The translations under genes and the position numbers were made by a program. Below the pieces are notes generated by a model. It had not been told where the DNA came from, made no database searches, and saw nothing but the letters and a program-made list of their open reading frames with translations. Positions 1 through 13,004 of a DNA stretch of 32,467 bases are shown here, in pieces. Source of the DNA: Plasmodium malariae (lineage: Eukaryota > Apicomplexa > Aconoidasida > Haemosporida > Plasmodiidae); the NCBI RefSeq assembly GCF_900090045.1, contig NW_021638314.1:1-32467 (forward strand), written 5' to 3'. The first letter of the stretch is position 1; every line of letters starts with the position of its first letter.

Positions 1-519
1 ACAATAATTATTCATATACATACACTAAATGCAAAAAAAAAACGCATTTATTTTAGCTTAACAGTGATAATACATTTTCTTAAATAACATATACAAAGAA
101 TCATTTAAACTTGATTCAAAAAAAAAAAAAATGTCCAGCCAAAAAGAAAGAGACATTCTCCATTAAAATAACATAAATTATTACATTATTTATTAATTTT
201 AGCGAAATATATATATATTATTCATGAAATCTAATTTAGCACAAAAATGTATATATGAAGACAAAATATTTAGTTCAACTTTAGAAATTACATTAAAATA
301 TAAATTGATTATTCAAACACATAAAAAATTGAAATTAAAAAAGAAGAAACATACTTTTTATTGTCTCTCTACAAAAACACCATTATATGTAGGTGTATTT
401 ATAAAATAAAAATAGTTATTTTCATGTTTGTCAAGTATATCACTAAAGATATGGCTATATATGTTAAATTCATCTTCACAGAAAAACATATATTAATTCT
501 TATTTATTTTTTTCTTAAC
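1..519. other. AT-rich intergenic DNA, no gene seen
   Basis: This stretch is A/T-dominated with poly-A runs near 120-131. Two short plus-strand open frames of 61 and 68 codons (224-409 and 361-567) overlap each other and have low-complexity K/I/F/Y composition with no family motif. The second also runs into the 3' end of the minus-strand fam-l pseudogene, so I treat both as chance frames. Confidence 0.6.
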
Positions 520-1430
520 TTAATTTTCATATTTTATAACTTTTCTATAGTAATAAACCATCCCTAATATAAATATAACAACAAATATAAGGTATGGTAC
601 GCCATAAATGAAAATAATAGATGCAGATATTTTTTGTAACATACCCCATTTACTTTGGCTTAACAAAGTTATTAAGGATCCCTGTACCCCAGACGCAACG
701 CCACCTCCTGTAGATTCAACTGGGATAACAACTCTAATGAACCCAACAATCCACCATCTATAAATGTTTCTAAAGAAAGATCTAATATGGGTAATATTAA
801 TACCAGGATAACTAACAATATTAAAGCAATTTGTATTCTTCGTTTTTTACATAATAGTTTTTATATTCCTTATATTCAATAGTCTTGATATTTTAATGTA
901 ATCTTCATAATCAAGTTCTTTAAATATTTTTTTTCAAAATCGAAATACTTTTTTATTTTATGTACACCAAATTTATTTTTGTCAACACTTTTATCGTATT
1001 CCTCATTGTATAATGCACTTCTACATGAGGGTTCATGCTTTCCTTTTGCTCCCTTTTTATTATTAGATATATATATTCTTTTTTTCACTTCATTATTTGG
1101 AATTTCTCCTTTAGAATTTGCAATACTTGAATTTTATCCTGATTATATTTTGCTAATACCCGATAATCTCTTGCATTTAATTTTCTACGAAGATTGTATT
1201 TTTCATCCACGTTTTTATTTAAAGAGCTCTAACGAAAAAAAAAAAACGTAAATATTTCTTAATTAATAGAAAAATATTTTCATCATAAATAAACACATTA
1301 ATTAAAATATAAATAACACATATTTCTTTGAATAATGCTATAATACCATGTCAATGTAAAAGTAACATATCCAAGGTAAAAGCATAAACGTTAAAATTTT
1401 TATAAATAAGAACATAATTTTTTGGTCCAT
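520..1430 (-). pseudogene. fam-l exported protein pseudogene
   Basis: This is a degraded copy of the fam-l family of Plasmodium exported proteins. Exon 1 (1430-1347) is intact: it begins MDQKIMFLFIKILTFMLL, has a hydrophobic recessed signal, and ends ...YIDM at a GTATTA donor. Exon 2 starts near 1229 after a TTAG acceptor and reads through a YRVLAKYNQD segment, the fam-l PEXEL-like region. It then shifts frame near 1110-1130; the next frame gives SNNKKGAKGK and the charged middle region. At least one more shift occurs around 900, followed by a PILDLSLETF membrane segment. A further shift leads to a C-terminal helix and GMVYYYRKVIKYEN, ending at a TAA at 520-522. The order of parts matches the intact gene at 3426-4395, including the ILDLSL and YYYK-VIK landmarks. 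I infer at least three frame disruptions, so no full protein can be made. Sequencing errors in homopolymers are a possible alternative for some shifts but not for all. Confidence 0.82.
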
Positions 1431-3425
1431 CGTATAGGTTTCTAAAATTGTAATATATTCAAAAATAATTATATTTATAATAAAGTATTATTCATTCAAT
1501 AGAAAATCGTACTACATACAATTTTTCAATTTTCTATTATTATTTTTTCAAACAAGGATAATAATATATATATACCGAAATTGCATTTTACAAAAGGACC
1601 AAAATGAAGTACTTTTAAAAAAATATCATAAATTTTTAAATACTTACCTCATGAATAATTAAATTATTTTAAATAAAATGCCATAATTTTTATTCATTTA
1701 TAAATATACAAAATGTACAGTTTCGTTATTCAATACAGTCGAGTAATTAAAAGTTTTTTTTATTGAAACTTTTTAATGTATAAAAAAAGTGTATGACATA
1801 ATAATATTTTGAAATACTCATTTAATATACAGCATAGAACGTAGAGAATATAGACTTATTTCAATATTTTATATATTTGGATAGCAATTTCTATTTATAA
1901 TGATGTTTTCCTATTATAAATGCCAATTTATAAGATATTACACTTTAAAAAAACGCGTTATTCATTTTACTAAATATTCATTATAATAAGCATAGAACTA
2001 TTCCAATTATTAATGAAGTAGTCATTAACGTGTACAACTTTTTGCATTTTTTGAAAATGACACATTTTTTAGTTGTCATATAAACAGGTACATTAGGCTA
2101 TGTTTCACAATATATTTAGAAAGTCCAATTAGCAATGTTCTATTTAAACTATAAAAAGATATATATAATTAAAAATTAAATGAAAATTTAGATTTATTTT
2201 TATACCATATTTTTAAAAAACATAATTTATAACAAAATTAAATTTGTACCATTATTTCTAAATGGCAATATTTTAAATTAATTGCCATTATATTTTCATA
2301 TTTTACCTGCATATATATATTTAAACCAATATTAATATATAGCAAAAAGAAAAAAAAAAGGACACAATAAAATTAGTACGTGAATGTTGTATACAATTAC
2401 CATAATTTAAAAATGTTCAAAATATAAATTTTTATATGAGATTAATATACAGGTTATTATATGTAAATTAAAAAATATTAACTGGTAATAATATGATTTA
2501 CCATAATATACTGCATAGTAACTTTTGTATTGAAAATTTTACAGCTAATATATTAGTTCTTTTTTTGGTCCTTTAAAAACATATTTTATCAGTAATATAA
2601 TTTTACAAAAACAGAATTAACAATGAATACAGTTAAATGAAATATCATTTTTTTTTAATAATTCACTTATCAAAAAATACGATTGGCTCAATTATTTCTG
2701 CTACATAAGTGGTGAAAACCACATCATAACAATTATAAAATTATTATATTCGCAAAAAACTACTATAAAAGTCCTAAATGAAATTTTATTTTACTTATCA
2801 TTTAAAAAAATATTATTTTCCAGACGAATAAATTAATAAATTAACAAAAAAGATAAAAAAATAAAATTTAAAATACTATATTATAGTTAAAACATATATA
2901 TATAAATACTATAAAAATAAACACTTCCTTTTCATTATGCAAAAAAAAAAAAACACAAGTTAATTGTTAATTTAAAAATAATAATTCATTCTCTGAATAA
3001 TCTGAAAAAGTAATAATTTTACACTACAAAATTATAATAAATATAAAACAGAATTGTTTATAGTTAATTTGTAAATTCACAATTAAATTCAATAAAATAA
3101 CCTTAATTGATTTTATATATTAATTTTAACTTAAAAATATATATTTTTTAATGAAACTTGCATATATATAGATATTTATATTGAGCTATAAAAATTAACT
3201 AATACGAAAAAATACATTAAATTACATGTTAAAAAACTTTAAAGCATTTAAATTTACAAAAAAAGTAAAAACTTATTTTTTTTCATATTTATTTATAAAT
3301 ATAACTACGTATATGTAGGTACGTATATGAAAACTAAGCAATTGATCTTATATTTAATATGTCATTAAATATTTTACAGGTACTAAATAACATTAAAGGC
3401 TTTTTTATAGATATAAATATGTTCC
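1431..3425. other. AT-rich intergenic region, no gene seen
   Basis: About 2 kb between the fam-l pseudogene and the 3' end of the intact fam-l gene. It holds poly-A/T runs, short TA repeats and a few locally less AT-rich bases near 2685-2725. None of these forms an open frame with a recognisable motif on either strand. The 5' control region of the pseudogene would lie at its left end. Confidence 0.6.
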
Positions 3426-4395
3426 TTACCATTCATTGAAGGCTTCCAAGAATCTAATTTTTTTATGTTTTATGACATTTTTATAATAATAATGAATTCC
3501 TCGTATAAGAATAATACCCAATATTAAGATAGGTAAACAATATATTAGAATACTAAATATTTTAAATCCTACATAATTCTTCACTTGACATGTAGTGAAC
3601 CATAAAGCAGGCAAAGCCTCCTGAGGAGCTTGACCAGATGCAATGGCTTCCGCACTATTCCCTGATAACTCACATAATTTCAATAACAAGTTACCCGTAG
3701 TTTCAAATTTCCCTAATGATAAATCTAATATAGGTATAATTAATACCAATATAAACAATATTAAGAGTGAGTAAAGTCGTAATCTGTATTTTTTACGTTT
3801 TAATTTTTTGTAATCCTTATCATTGATTAACATTATTTTTTTAAAAAAAGCCATATCTTTCAGTCCATTCATTATTTTTTTATCATAATGATTATATGAT
3901 TTATGAACTATGGTACATTTATTTTTCATAAGTTCCTTAATCAATTTCTCCTTAATTAGTGAACATCTATATAATTTTTCGTTTTTTTCTTTGTCCCATT
4001 TTTCATAATCAACTGTAGGTAATTTTTCTCTTTTTTTTTTTGTATTATATGGTATCTTTAATTCTAAATCTCCAACATACGGATAAATATCCTCTATATG
4101 AGTTCCTAATAAGCGATAAATTTGTGTATCTAAATTTCTATCAAAACCATATTTATGGTTCATAAATTTGACAAATGTTCTCTAAAAAAAAAAATGTAAA
4201 AATTTCCTATATAAATGGATATATATACCCATTAAAAAAAAAAAAAATTAATAAAAATAAAAAATAAAAATATGAATAATACAAATTCATTCTAAATTAT
4301 TATCATACCATGTCACTGTAATAATGACAGAACCAAATTAAAAGGATAAACACAAAAATGTTGATAAAAAATATAAACCTAATATTTTGTTCCAT
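3426..4395 (-). CDS. fam-l Plasmodium exported protein, two exons, intact
   Basis: Exon 1 is 4395-4309 (29 codons) and exon 2 is 4181-3426, separated by a 127-base intron from GTATGA to a TTTTTAG acceptor in phase 0. The protein is 280 residues. Exon 1 starts MEQNIRFIFFINIFVF and gives a recessed hydrophobic signal. Exon 2 opens RTFVKF-MNHKYGFDRNLD and then IYRLLG. RLLG (residues 52-55) sits where the family has its PEXEL-like motif; it keeps R-x-L, but position five is T rather than E/Q/D. A charged lysine-rich middle follows. Two membrane helices lie near residues 166-183 (LLILFILVLIIPILDL) and 237-257, separated by a loop with two cysteines, and a basic YYYKNVIKHKK tail follows. This is the standard fam-l plan and length. 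Known: fam-l is a large subtelomeric family of P. malariae with unknown function, predicted to be exported to the host cell. No disruption is seen. The start is chosen because the ORF beginning at MNHKYG would lack the signal exon. Confidence 0.9.
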
Positions 4396-5494
4396 GTTAT
4401 AATATCTAATATTGTAATATATAAAGTGAGAAAAAAATTAGTATTACGTTATATAATTTCAATAATAAACAAAAGCTTATTTTTTTATTTTTAATTTTTT
4501 CTTTTATAAAGTTAACATATATAGATAATTTTACTATGTATGATAAAAAAAAAAATTACTTAAAAAAGGACGTTATAAAATTATATATTTAGTATTAATT
4601 ATAAAAAATTAACATTAAGTATAACTACACAATTTAAATTCATTCATATATATTAACAGCTCATAATTTAATTACATATTAAAGTAAATAAACAAATTTA
4701 TTTTTATAATTTTTAATTATTTGGACATCTTGAATTTAATTATAATATACAATGTATAAAATATGGATACATGCTATTGATCTAGGAATTTCTAGAATAA
4801 TTACTATTTTTAAGTTTTCCTACTAATTAATCAAACTTTATATATATTATATTTCAGAAATATATTTATTGTTCATAAAAAAAAATTAGCATTTTCAAGA
4901 ATACAAAAAAATTATTAATATATTAAAAAAATATATATTTTGTGAAAATTTTCGTGTTTTACTAATAAAAAATACTTATTTTATGCTGCATTATATTTGT
5001 AAAAAATTGAATTCACAATTTAATACATTCTATCTGAATAAAATATATATGTCAAATTCGAATAGAGAGTGATATTATAATTTTTTATTATAGTTTTAGA
5101 ATATCACATTTTTTACTTGTGTATAATTTACACCTTTATTTATAAATTAAAAATATATATATTCATACACTACATTAAAGACAATTTTTTTTGTATTTAT
5201 ATATGTTTAAAATAAAAATACTTACATGGTGAAAAACAATAAAGTTATTAAAGGAAAAACACTTATAGAAATGTTGCAAACATTTTCGCTAATTTAAAAA
5301 TATGTCAGAAGAATTATGTATACAATTTATTTACAGGAAATGACATGTAGACAACAAATGAGAAAGCATAGAAATATATATTAATTTTACGTATTCCTTA
5401 ATAATTTTTATATTTAAAAGGTTACAAGGAATCTATTATTTTTTAAATATTTTTTTAAAAATTTTGTAATGCCTGTAATAAAATTTACAGGTAC

Positions 5495-5519
5495 ATATAT
5501 ATATATATATATATATATA
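5495..5519. repeat. TA dinucleotide microsatellite
   Basis: An uninterrupted alternating A/T tract in the intergenic region. Such tracts are common in Plasmodium intergenic DNA, often vary in length between isolates, and can resemble TATA-like promoter sequence. No direct function can be assigned. Confidence 0.85.
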
Positions 5520-6553
5520 AATAATAATTTGCTTAAATTAACAATATGATATTATTATTTTCTTAACTTATGTATTAATTTCAGTAAAACATACGTAAAA
5601 TCACTTATTTATTTTGTTCTAGTTTTTCACACAATATGAACATCTCATATTTTTTCTATTAGTTAAAGCTTCCACATGTAGTACACATTAATCCATTTTT
5701 AATTCTTATAATATCCTATGTATATAATTTATGAAATAAAATATAAAATATAAGTGAACTATATAATAAAGTCCTTCGAAACATTTATCCATAAATAATC
5801 CTTTCCAGTCCTAGAAACATGTATTCTTCCTAAGATTTTTTTCATCTGCATTCAAAGAAAAAAAATATATATAATAATAAATTATATATGTTATCTAAAT
5901 TGTGAAATCATACACAAATACTTTAATTTTGCTGAAAATTATTTAATTTTTTCCTTATTAAATATATATATATATCAGAAAACTTTACACGCTTTTTTTC
6001 TTTTTCTTATTTACATTTAATTGATAATATAATTAATATTCAAAGTATCCAAATAATATATGATAAATATAAAATAATATTAAATTTCCATCTCCAAATT
6101 ATTATATCATATTTATGATAAATATATATTTCAAAATCTACAAAAATATAATATGATCATTTAAATGTTCAATTTTTATTGATATCATTTTATTATTTAT
6201 GTGCTTTCAAGTATTATTATCTTGAATAGAACTATTATTTCGTTTTTTTATAAAGACAAATTGTTGGAAAATTTCCCTTTTTTTACACGTTTAATGCAAT
6301 TTGTTTTCTTTTTAAATCTTGAAAATTTCTATATTTCAATTAATTTATATAGTATTATTATTTATGGTGAAAGATAACACTAAATATATAGTCATATAAA
6401 TAGATTCGTAGCATGAAATAGAAATATATTTCGTATACTATGGTACAACATTAATAATTTTTATAGCATACGTAATAATCATATAAATAAGTTTAAAAGT
6501 GTAATTATTTTAAAATATATTAATGAACCAAATAAAACTAATGAATATCAATG

Positions 6554-6685
6554 TTATTCTATTTCACTGAAATCCACATTCGAGGGTCTCATGTAAAAAG
6601 TGGAAAAACCTTCTGATTCTAGCGCATATGAATATATATAATTATTTCCAATAAATATACTAACATTTATTGCAACTTTTCCCAT
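6554..6685 (-). CDS. small ORF, 43 codons, unrecognised
   Basis: A complete ATG-to-TAA frame of 43 residues starting MGKVAINVSIFIGNN and ending PSNVDFSEIE. Its amino-acid mix is unlike the K/N/I/Y noise of nearby frames: it includes G, A, E, S, P, R and M, and the local base composition is richer in G/C than the flanks. It has no membrane helix or Trp/Cys pattern that I recognise. It could be a small gene, one exon of a gene, or a relic of a larger exon, since an in-frame stop follows at once. There is no neighbour within 2 kb to suggest a role. Confidence 0.25.
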   Translation of the reverse strand: MGKVAINVSIFIGNNYIYSYALESEGFSTFYMRPSNVDFSEIE

Positions 6686-9600
6686 ACATTTTTTTTTTAG
6701 ACTATAAATTATTCTATGTCAAAATGAGCATACTCTACTAAAAACCCTCTTAATATTAAGACATTATATTACCGTTATAATAGTGTTGTATTTAGAAATA
6801 AATAATATTGTTTAATACTATTACATACTGTTCTATCTTTTCAGCCATATTCAATAAAAAATATACATATTTTCAAGTATATATTTCAAAACAAAAACCA
6901 AGAAAAATCGTGGCTCTGAAAATGATTAATTTATTCAGGTAACATTGGATATTATATAATATATACATTAGAAAATTATAATTCGTAAATGTTCTACAAT
7001 AATAATTTTGCTCAATATAAAACCAGTTCCTGAAAAATTTATCTAAAGTGTAATGTTAAAAATACAAAAAAAACAAAAAGTACTAGAATAATTTTTTTTA
7101 ATAATTAAATTTCGAATATAATGATATATGGCCGACGATAATTCTAAAAGAACAATATTCACAATGTGAAAATCAATTTAATAATGTGATAAAAAAACAT
7201 GAAATTAAAATAAAAAAATTCTGTGCAAAAATAAAAATTAAAAAACATACACGAGTAGAATATAAAAAACCATTAATTTTAGTTGGATCTGTTTTATTCA
7301 TATTACTGTCCATTATGAACGTAGTTAGGATAAATACTATTTCGTATAAATAATCTATATATATATAATATATAAATGGATACATAAGAAAAAGGACAAT
7401 TTGCTAATTAAATAATCCTAACATTAACAGTAGTCGCAACGGATAAACAGAATTATCATTAAATTAACTAAACATTTGTAATAATACGAATAACTTATCT
7501 TATAATGAACGATTAAATATACATAATAATACACATACTCTTATAATTAAGTAATAAGAATGTAATAAATTATGGAACTTAATATTTAAAGTATTAGTGC
7601 TAAAAATTCATAATTTGATATTAAACAAAATATATGTATAAAGATAATATGTTATACATTAGGATTAAATGATAATATTTAAAAAATAATAATATTACAT
7701 ATATCGTATTATGATAATGTTAATAAATATAGTTTATTCCATTATTAGTGAAGGCACATAAAAAAAATTTTCCTTGTATACTGTGTTCTGAGTCTACATT
7801 TATATACATAAATAAAAGAATATAGATAATATTACAATATATTTTTCATTAAAATTATTGTTTAAAATGCTTTTCAGTATTATAATACATTGATAATTAT
7901 GACTGTTACTATAAAATAATATGAACTATAATTTAAAATACGTAACGTCTTTTTACAATAATATATAGCACAATAACTGGATTATATATTTATATTAAAT
8001 AAGGAAAATTATTATATGTTATATAAAATTACTAAAGTAAGTTAATTAGCTTTACTTTTACGTTTAATTTCAGCTATATGCTTTTCAACGCATATATATT
8101 TTAATTTAATGAGAGTTTTTGATTTGAAAATTTTATATATTCAGAATATCTATTTCATTGACAAATATACATTTTTAAATATATAAATAATCATAGTTAT
8201 ACGAAATAACATTAAATAAGTTTTATGAATATTTATTAATTTTTTATTATTTTAAATTAAATATCATAAATAAACTGCAGTAACATAAAAAAAAATTTGA
8301 TTAGTTGTTAAAACAATATAATAAGAAATACATAAACAACAAAAAAAAAATATTTTCGTAAATTTATAAAACGGTAAAGAGAAAAGAAATGCTGCATATA
8401 TATACTGGAAAGTAATTATTAATCATCTCTTCCAAAATTTTTTCAGATATTTAAGAAAATCATATATCCTTTTATTTTACCACATAATAATATACTATCA
8501 CAAGCTAATTATGTATGTTATGCTTTCCAAACATGTAACGTATTCAAATACATAATATGATTATATAATACCTTAAAAAATAATAAATTATTTTTATATT
8601 TTTTCCTCATATATTGTTATTAATTAAATTATTTTTAAAAGTAATGAGATAAAATTTAATGCAATAAAAGAAAAAGGAAGTATAGAACAAAAAATTTGTA
8701 TTAATCCAAAATTGAAAATTAAATATATATGAAAAAATTAATTTTTTATTAATTTTAATTTAATTAAGTTAAATATATTGAACTAAATGATTATGTGATG
8801 TAATATTTTACAAAAAATTATCATAAATTAATATGTATATATATTTTTTAATTTTCTTACTATTCTACGTCTGTATGAACTTGCTTCATATAAGTAATTG
8901 AAATTATAAATAATGTACTCACAGAATTACAGAATAACACAAGTTGTTCCAAATAATTTAAAAATTTTCTTTAACTATATTTACAAATTCAAAACATAAA
9001 AAGAATTTTAAAATAATACATGAGCTTTTTTGTTTTGCAAACTAAATATATATATATCAATAATGTTAAAATGATATACACTTAGAGTTATCAAACTTAG
9101 TAAAAAATAAAAAATTAATTAACTACTTTTAATGTATTTATTCTAACATATATTTTGATAAATACATAAATATAGTTATAATACTACAATAGTTATTGTA
9201 CTATTTAATATAATGCATTGATTTACTTACGTGCAATTTTAATGTTATTGTTTTTTAGAATAATTCTTTAATTTATTTTACTTATTTTTAATTATATAGT
9301 ATAATTTTTGTTCTATAAGTATATATAATAATGTTTCATATATAGAGTAAGTATTCAAGCTTATTTCAGTTAACTAATATAACTAAATATACATTTTATT
9401 TAATAAAATTAAGACCCTACTAAATCATTCATATCGATAATTGATAATTCGAATATGCTAGAGAACATATATATATATTAAATTATATTCTTTTATATTT
9501 TTTAGTGGTATAATATACATTATAAATGATTAATATTTAGCTAATTAATTTATATATATATATAATATTATGTGTTATAAGTATATTTTAATATTTTTTA

Positions 9601-10318
9601 CTTTTCTTCACTACAAAAACAATTTAGAATAATTTGTATAATATTGTTTCCGTTCTCTCTACTAGATGCTGTAAATAAAAGAAAGTATTAACAAAATAGT
9701 TATAGCACTAAAATGGTTAATATCAAAAAAAAAATATATATAGCAAAATAACATAATCAATAAAAAGTATATTATCAGTTCTATTAATAATATGGTATAC
9801 AGATTATTTATTTAATAAAAGCAAGAAGAAAAAAAATGAATTGCATACTTTAATACAGGTAACAATACTTATATTTTCTGTATTAAAGAAAAAATAAAAA
9901 ATGAGACAATATACATATTAGTGATAATTGTACTCAAAACATTTTGTATTACTTACTAATGTTACTTATATGCAATTTTTTATTGTTAGTTATTTGGATT
10001 TTTCTCTATAAAAAGAATATAAATTTTATTTTCAGATATATTCTCAACTACTATATCATATCAAATTATGATTAATATATATCTCCCTATATGTTACATT
10101 TATTTGAGATAAAATACGATATGAATTGTATAATATAAATATTAATGCATTTAATTATTTTAAAGTTCATATATAAATTTCCACGTTAACGATAATTTTA
10201 TATATTCTTCTTATAAAGATAAATTAATTCAAAATTATTCTACTGAAATAAAAATATACATATTCTAATTTTTCCTACAGTTTGTTATTTGCAACTAAAA
10301 TATTAATATTTTGCGATT

Positions 10319-12921
10319 ATGGAAGGATGTTTATCTTCGGTAATATTTCTTGTTTTTCATATAAATAAATATGTACACAGTTTATCTATAATAAAAAAAA
10401 TGATAATACAACTAATCTAAAAAGTATTGCTTAAATAATCCTTAATAATTCATTTGAATTTAGAATTTGATGGTTCTAGGTACTGGAGCCTTAGAAATGT
10501 ACATGTATCAAGAATTTATAAGGATTGTACAACATGTAAATCAAACAACTACTTCATTAAATAATGAAAATAATAAAGAAAATTTTAGGACTAAATGCTT
10601 ACAACTGGCAGATTATCTAATTCAGCATAAGACTCCACCACGATATTATTTACAAGGAAAAGAAAAATGGGAAGGAACACTAAAGGGGAGATTAAATTCT
10701 TATTTTACACCCCTTATTTTAAAATATGGTGGATGTTTTCCTATTTTAGATAATAATGAAAAACAAATTTTAGATTTAAATTATAAAGCATTAAATTTAT
10801 GCGATGAAATAAAAAAAAGACAGGAAGAAATACAATGCATTAAAGGAAAACGCATAATTTCTGATAAATGTGATGAAACATGTTCAAATAAAATTAATGA
10901 ATATAATGTGTGGATTAGTAATGAAAAGGTGAATTTTAATAATAAGAAAGAACTCTTAATACATAATTGCAAAAATGTACCATCCCAATTTCCAACAAAA
11001 AAATGTGACATAGTGAATCCTGGAACATTTAGTGAACTTCCTGAGTGCACGGTTAAGTATTCAGTTGCCCGGACACAGCCTGAATCTGCAGAAAAAAAAA
11101 CAATTCCTCCAGATGTCGATCAAACAACAGATAGCGTTCAATCTATTCCTCAAGATTCACAGAAACAAGATTCGCAACTTATAAGTGGAGAGAAAGAAAA
11201 AATTGAAGTACAAACTGAACAAGAAAAAGTTCGTCCAGATCTTCAATCTCAAACTGATGAACTATCATCAACCAAAGCTACAAGTACTCAAGGTGACATC
11301 AGGGACAATAAGGATCCTCAACCTAGAAAAGAACAAGCATCAGCAGCTTCTGAAAACGAAGAAGTAATATCATCAGATGGTTCTACATTTTCTTCAAAGT
11401 CAGAAGAATCGGTAGTTCCCCCTAGGTTTGAAACAACTCCTTTATCTATTCCTGCTCCACTTTCACTTACTCCTTCTTTATCCAGTATATCTTCAGGTAA
11501 CAACAATGCTATTTATTTTGTTACCTTAAAAATAAATACTTAAATTATTTTACATATATAAGTATACGCATTTAAAAAGATGTTACAGGACAAGTAGTAA
11601 AAAAATCTAACTCTCATACATCATCTATTTTAATAAGTATTATTATTATTATTGTATTTTCTTTTTTTATTAAAGTAAAATAAAAACATAAGGCTAAATA
11701 TATAATAAGAATTTGATTATTCTAATAATTTATTTTATAAATGTTTTGTTCTTTTTCTCTTTGTAGTACGCATTAATAGGGATGTTTAAAAAAAAAAAAA
11801 ATATAAAAAGAAAACAAATGAAATTCCTTAGAATAAAAGTACCTTCACGATTTGATAAAAAAAGTAAGTTTTTCACAGATGATCATTTAGAACGCGCAAT
11901 ATATGATGATGAAGAAATCATAAAAAAAATTAAAATAAATGAACGTACAAAAAAAGTAAACTTGTCGAAGCAAAAAAAAGACAGATCCAAAATCATAATA
12001 GAAGTACATATGGAAGTACTCGAAGAATGCATAAATGAAGATTGGGAAAACCACAAAGACGAATTCTTAGAAATATGTATAGATGAGTTCGCGAAAAAGG
12101 ATTATACAACCTATCCCAATTTAAAAGATGATGATCCAATAATAGAAAATGTTAAATGTATCAGTGATATTAAAAAGCAAAATATTCTATGGAATAAATG
12201 GATACAAAGATATAGAAATCTTTCTCAAAATCTGAAAAAAGACGATTGGTTTAATAATTTGAAGGATGAATGGAAAAGAGAAGTAGCTTACATACAAGAA
12301 ATGGAAGAAATAAAAAAGAAATATTCAAATGAAAATCAAAAAGTTTCATATTTAGAAAGAGAAAAAGATATATGGAGACAGTGGATATCAAAAAAGGGTA
12401 TGATTATACAACAACATCTTGATCAGTACTGGAATAATGGATTAGCAGAGGAGTTGCAGAATATCTCAGATGAATATGTAAATGAAGATACTAAAAATTA
12501 TGTATCACTATTAAATGTAGAAGAATTGCAACACAAAGAAAATTATGAAGAATTATGTAAATATATAAAAAAAAAATTATTAACAAAGTTTTGTATTCTC
12601 GTTCTTATAACAGTATTAGAAGAATATAAAAATGAGGTAAACCTTGAAAATAGGGAATCATATTTGGATAGATCCATAAATGAATGGAAAGGAGAAGGAT
12701 ATTCAAGTAAAAAGCAAGAAATTACAGAAAATATAATTGAATATAATAAAAATGATATAGAAAATAAAAGAAATGAGGAATTTGATGCTCATATATGGAA
12801 AGCTTGTTTCAGAGATGAGATAGAAGATTGGATAAGAGAAGATGACTTATATGCAAATTCTATAGTTAGTGATAGAACAGTAGACAAATCGGATGAAATA
12901 GAAGAAAAACAGTTTCTATAA
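10319..12921 (+). CDS. STP1: STP1 (SURFIN-related) transmembrane protein, four exons
   Basis: The exons are 10319-10339, 10464-11496, 11580-11674 and 11767-12921. All introns are GT...AG (124, 83 and 92 bases), and the joined frame is open for 767 residues. Exon 1 encodes only MEGCLSS. Exon 2 holds the extracellular part. It has the STP1 landmarks FRTKCLQLADYLI (residues ~48-60), the KTPP block, LKYGGCFPILD and LNYKALNLCDEIKKR, with about ten cysteines in the first 202 residues, followed by a variable S/T/P/Q/E-rich stretch (~210-350). Exon 3 plus the start of exon 4 gives a single membrane helix (~366-390, ILISIIIIIVFSFFIK then YALIGMF). Exon 4 encodes a ~375-residue charged cytoplasmic domain rich in spaced tryptophans (WNKWIQ, DWFNNLKDEW, IWRQWIS, DWIRED). 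Known: STP1 proteins are subtelomeric relatives of SURFINs, lack a classical signal peptide and are thought to reach the infected-cell or merozoite surface. The start at 10319 follows the family exon plan; the frame opening at 10470 would drop MEGCLSSNL. Confidence 0.92.
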
Positions 12922-13004
12922 ATTCATAGGTATACTTTTATAATATATTTAGATGATATTTAAGAAAAAAGGCTATTAATGAAAAATATTATTTAAATTT
13001 TTTA

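Larger units (their letters stand above)
4396..10318. other. 5.9 kb AT-rich intergenic desert
   Basis: This long gap lies between two divergently transcribed genes, fam-l on the minus strand and STP1 on the plus strand, so both 5' control regions should lie inside it. It contains a TA microsatellite at 5495-5519, many homopolymers, and two short minus-strand frames listed separately (5759-5845 and 6554-6685). A 70-codon minus-strand frame at 7173-7385 has a plausible but low-complexity hydrophobic composition and no family motif, so I do not call it. Nothing else stands out. Confidence 0.6.

Noticed and set aside
224..567. Two overlapping plus-strand ORFs of 61 and 68 codons
   Set aside because: Low-complexity K/I/F/Y frames without motif; the second also overlaps the end of the fam-l pseudogene.
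979..1251. Plus-strand 90-codon ORF
   Set aside because: Lies antisense over exon 2 of the fam-l pseudogene, whose minus-strand reading carries recognisable family landmarks.
7173..7385. Minus-strand 70-codon hydrophobic ORF
   Set aside because: Possible small membrane protein, but composition is F/I/Y-dominated as expected from AT-rich DNA, and there is no family motif or splice partner.
10781..11506. Minus-strand and alternative-frame ORFs across STP1 exon 2
   Set aside because: Shadows of the STP1 coding frame, which has clear family motifs.
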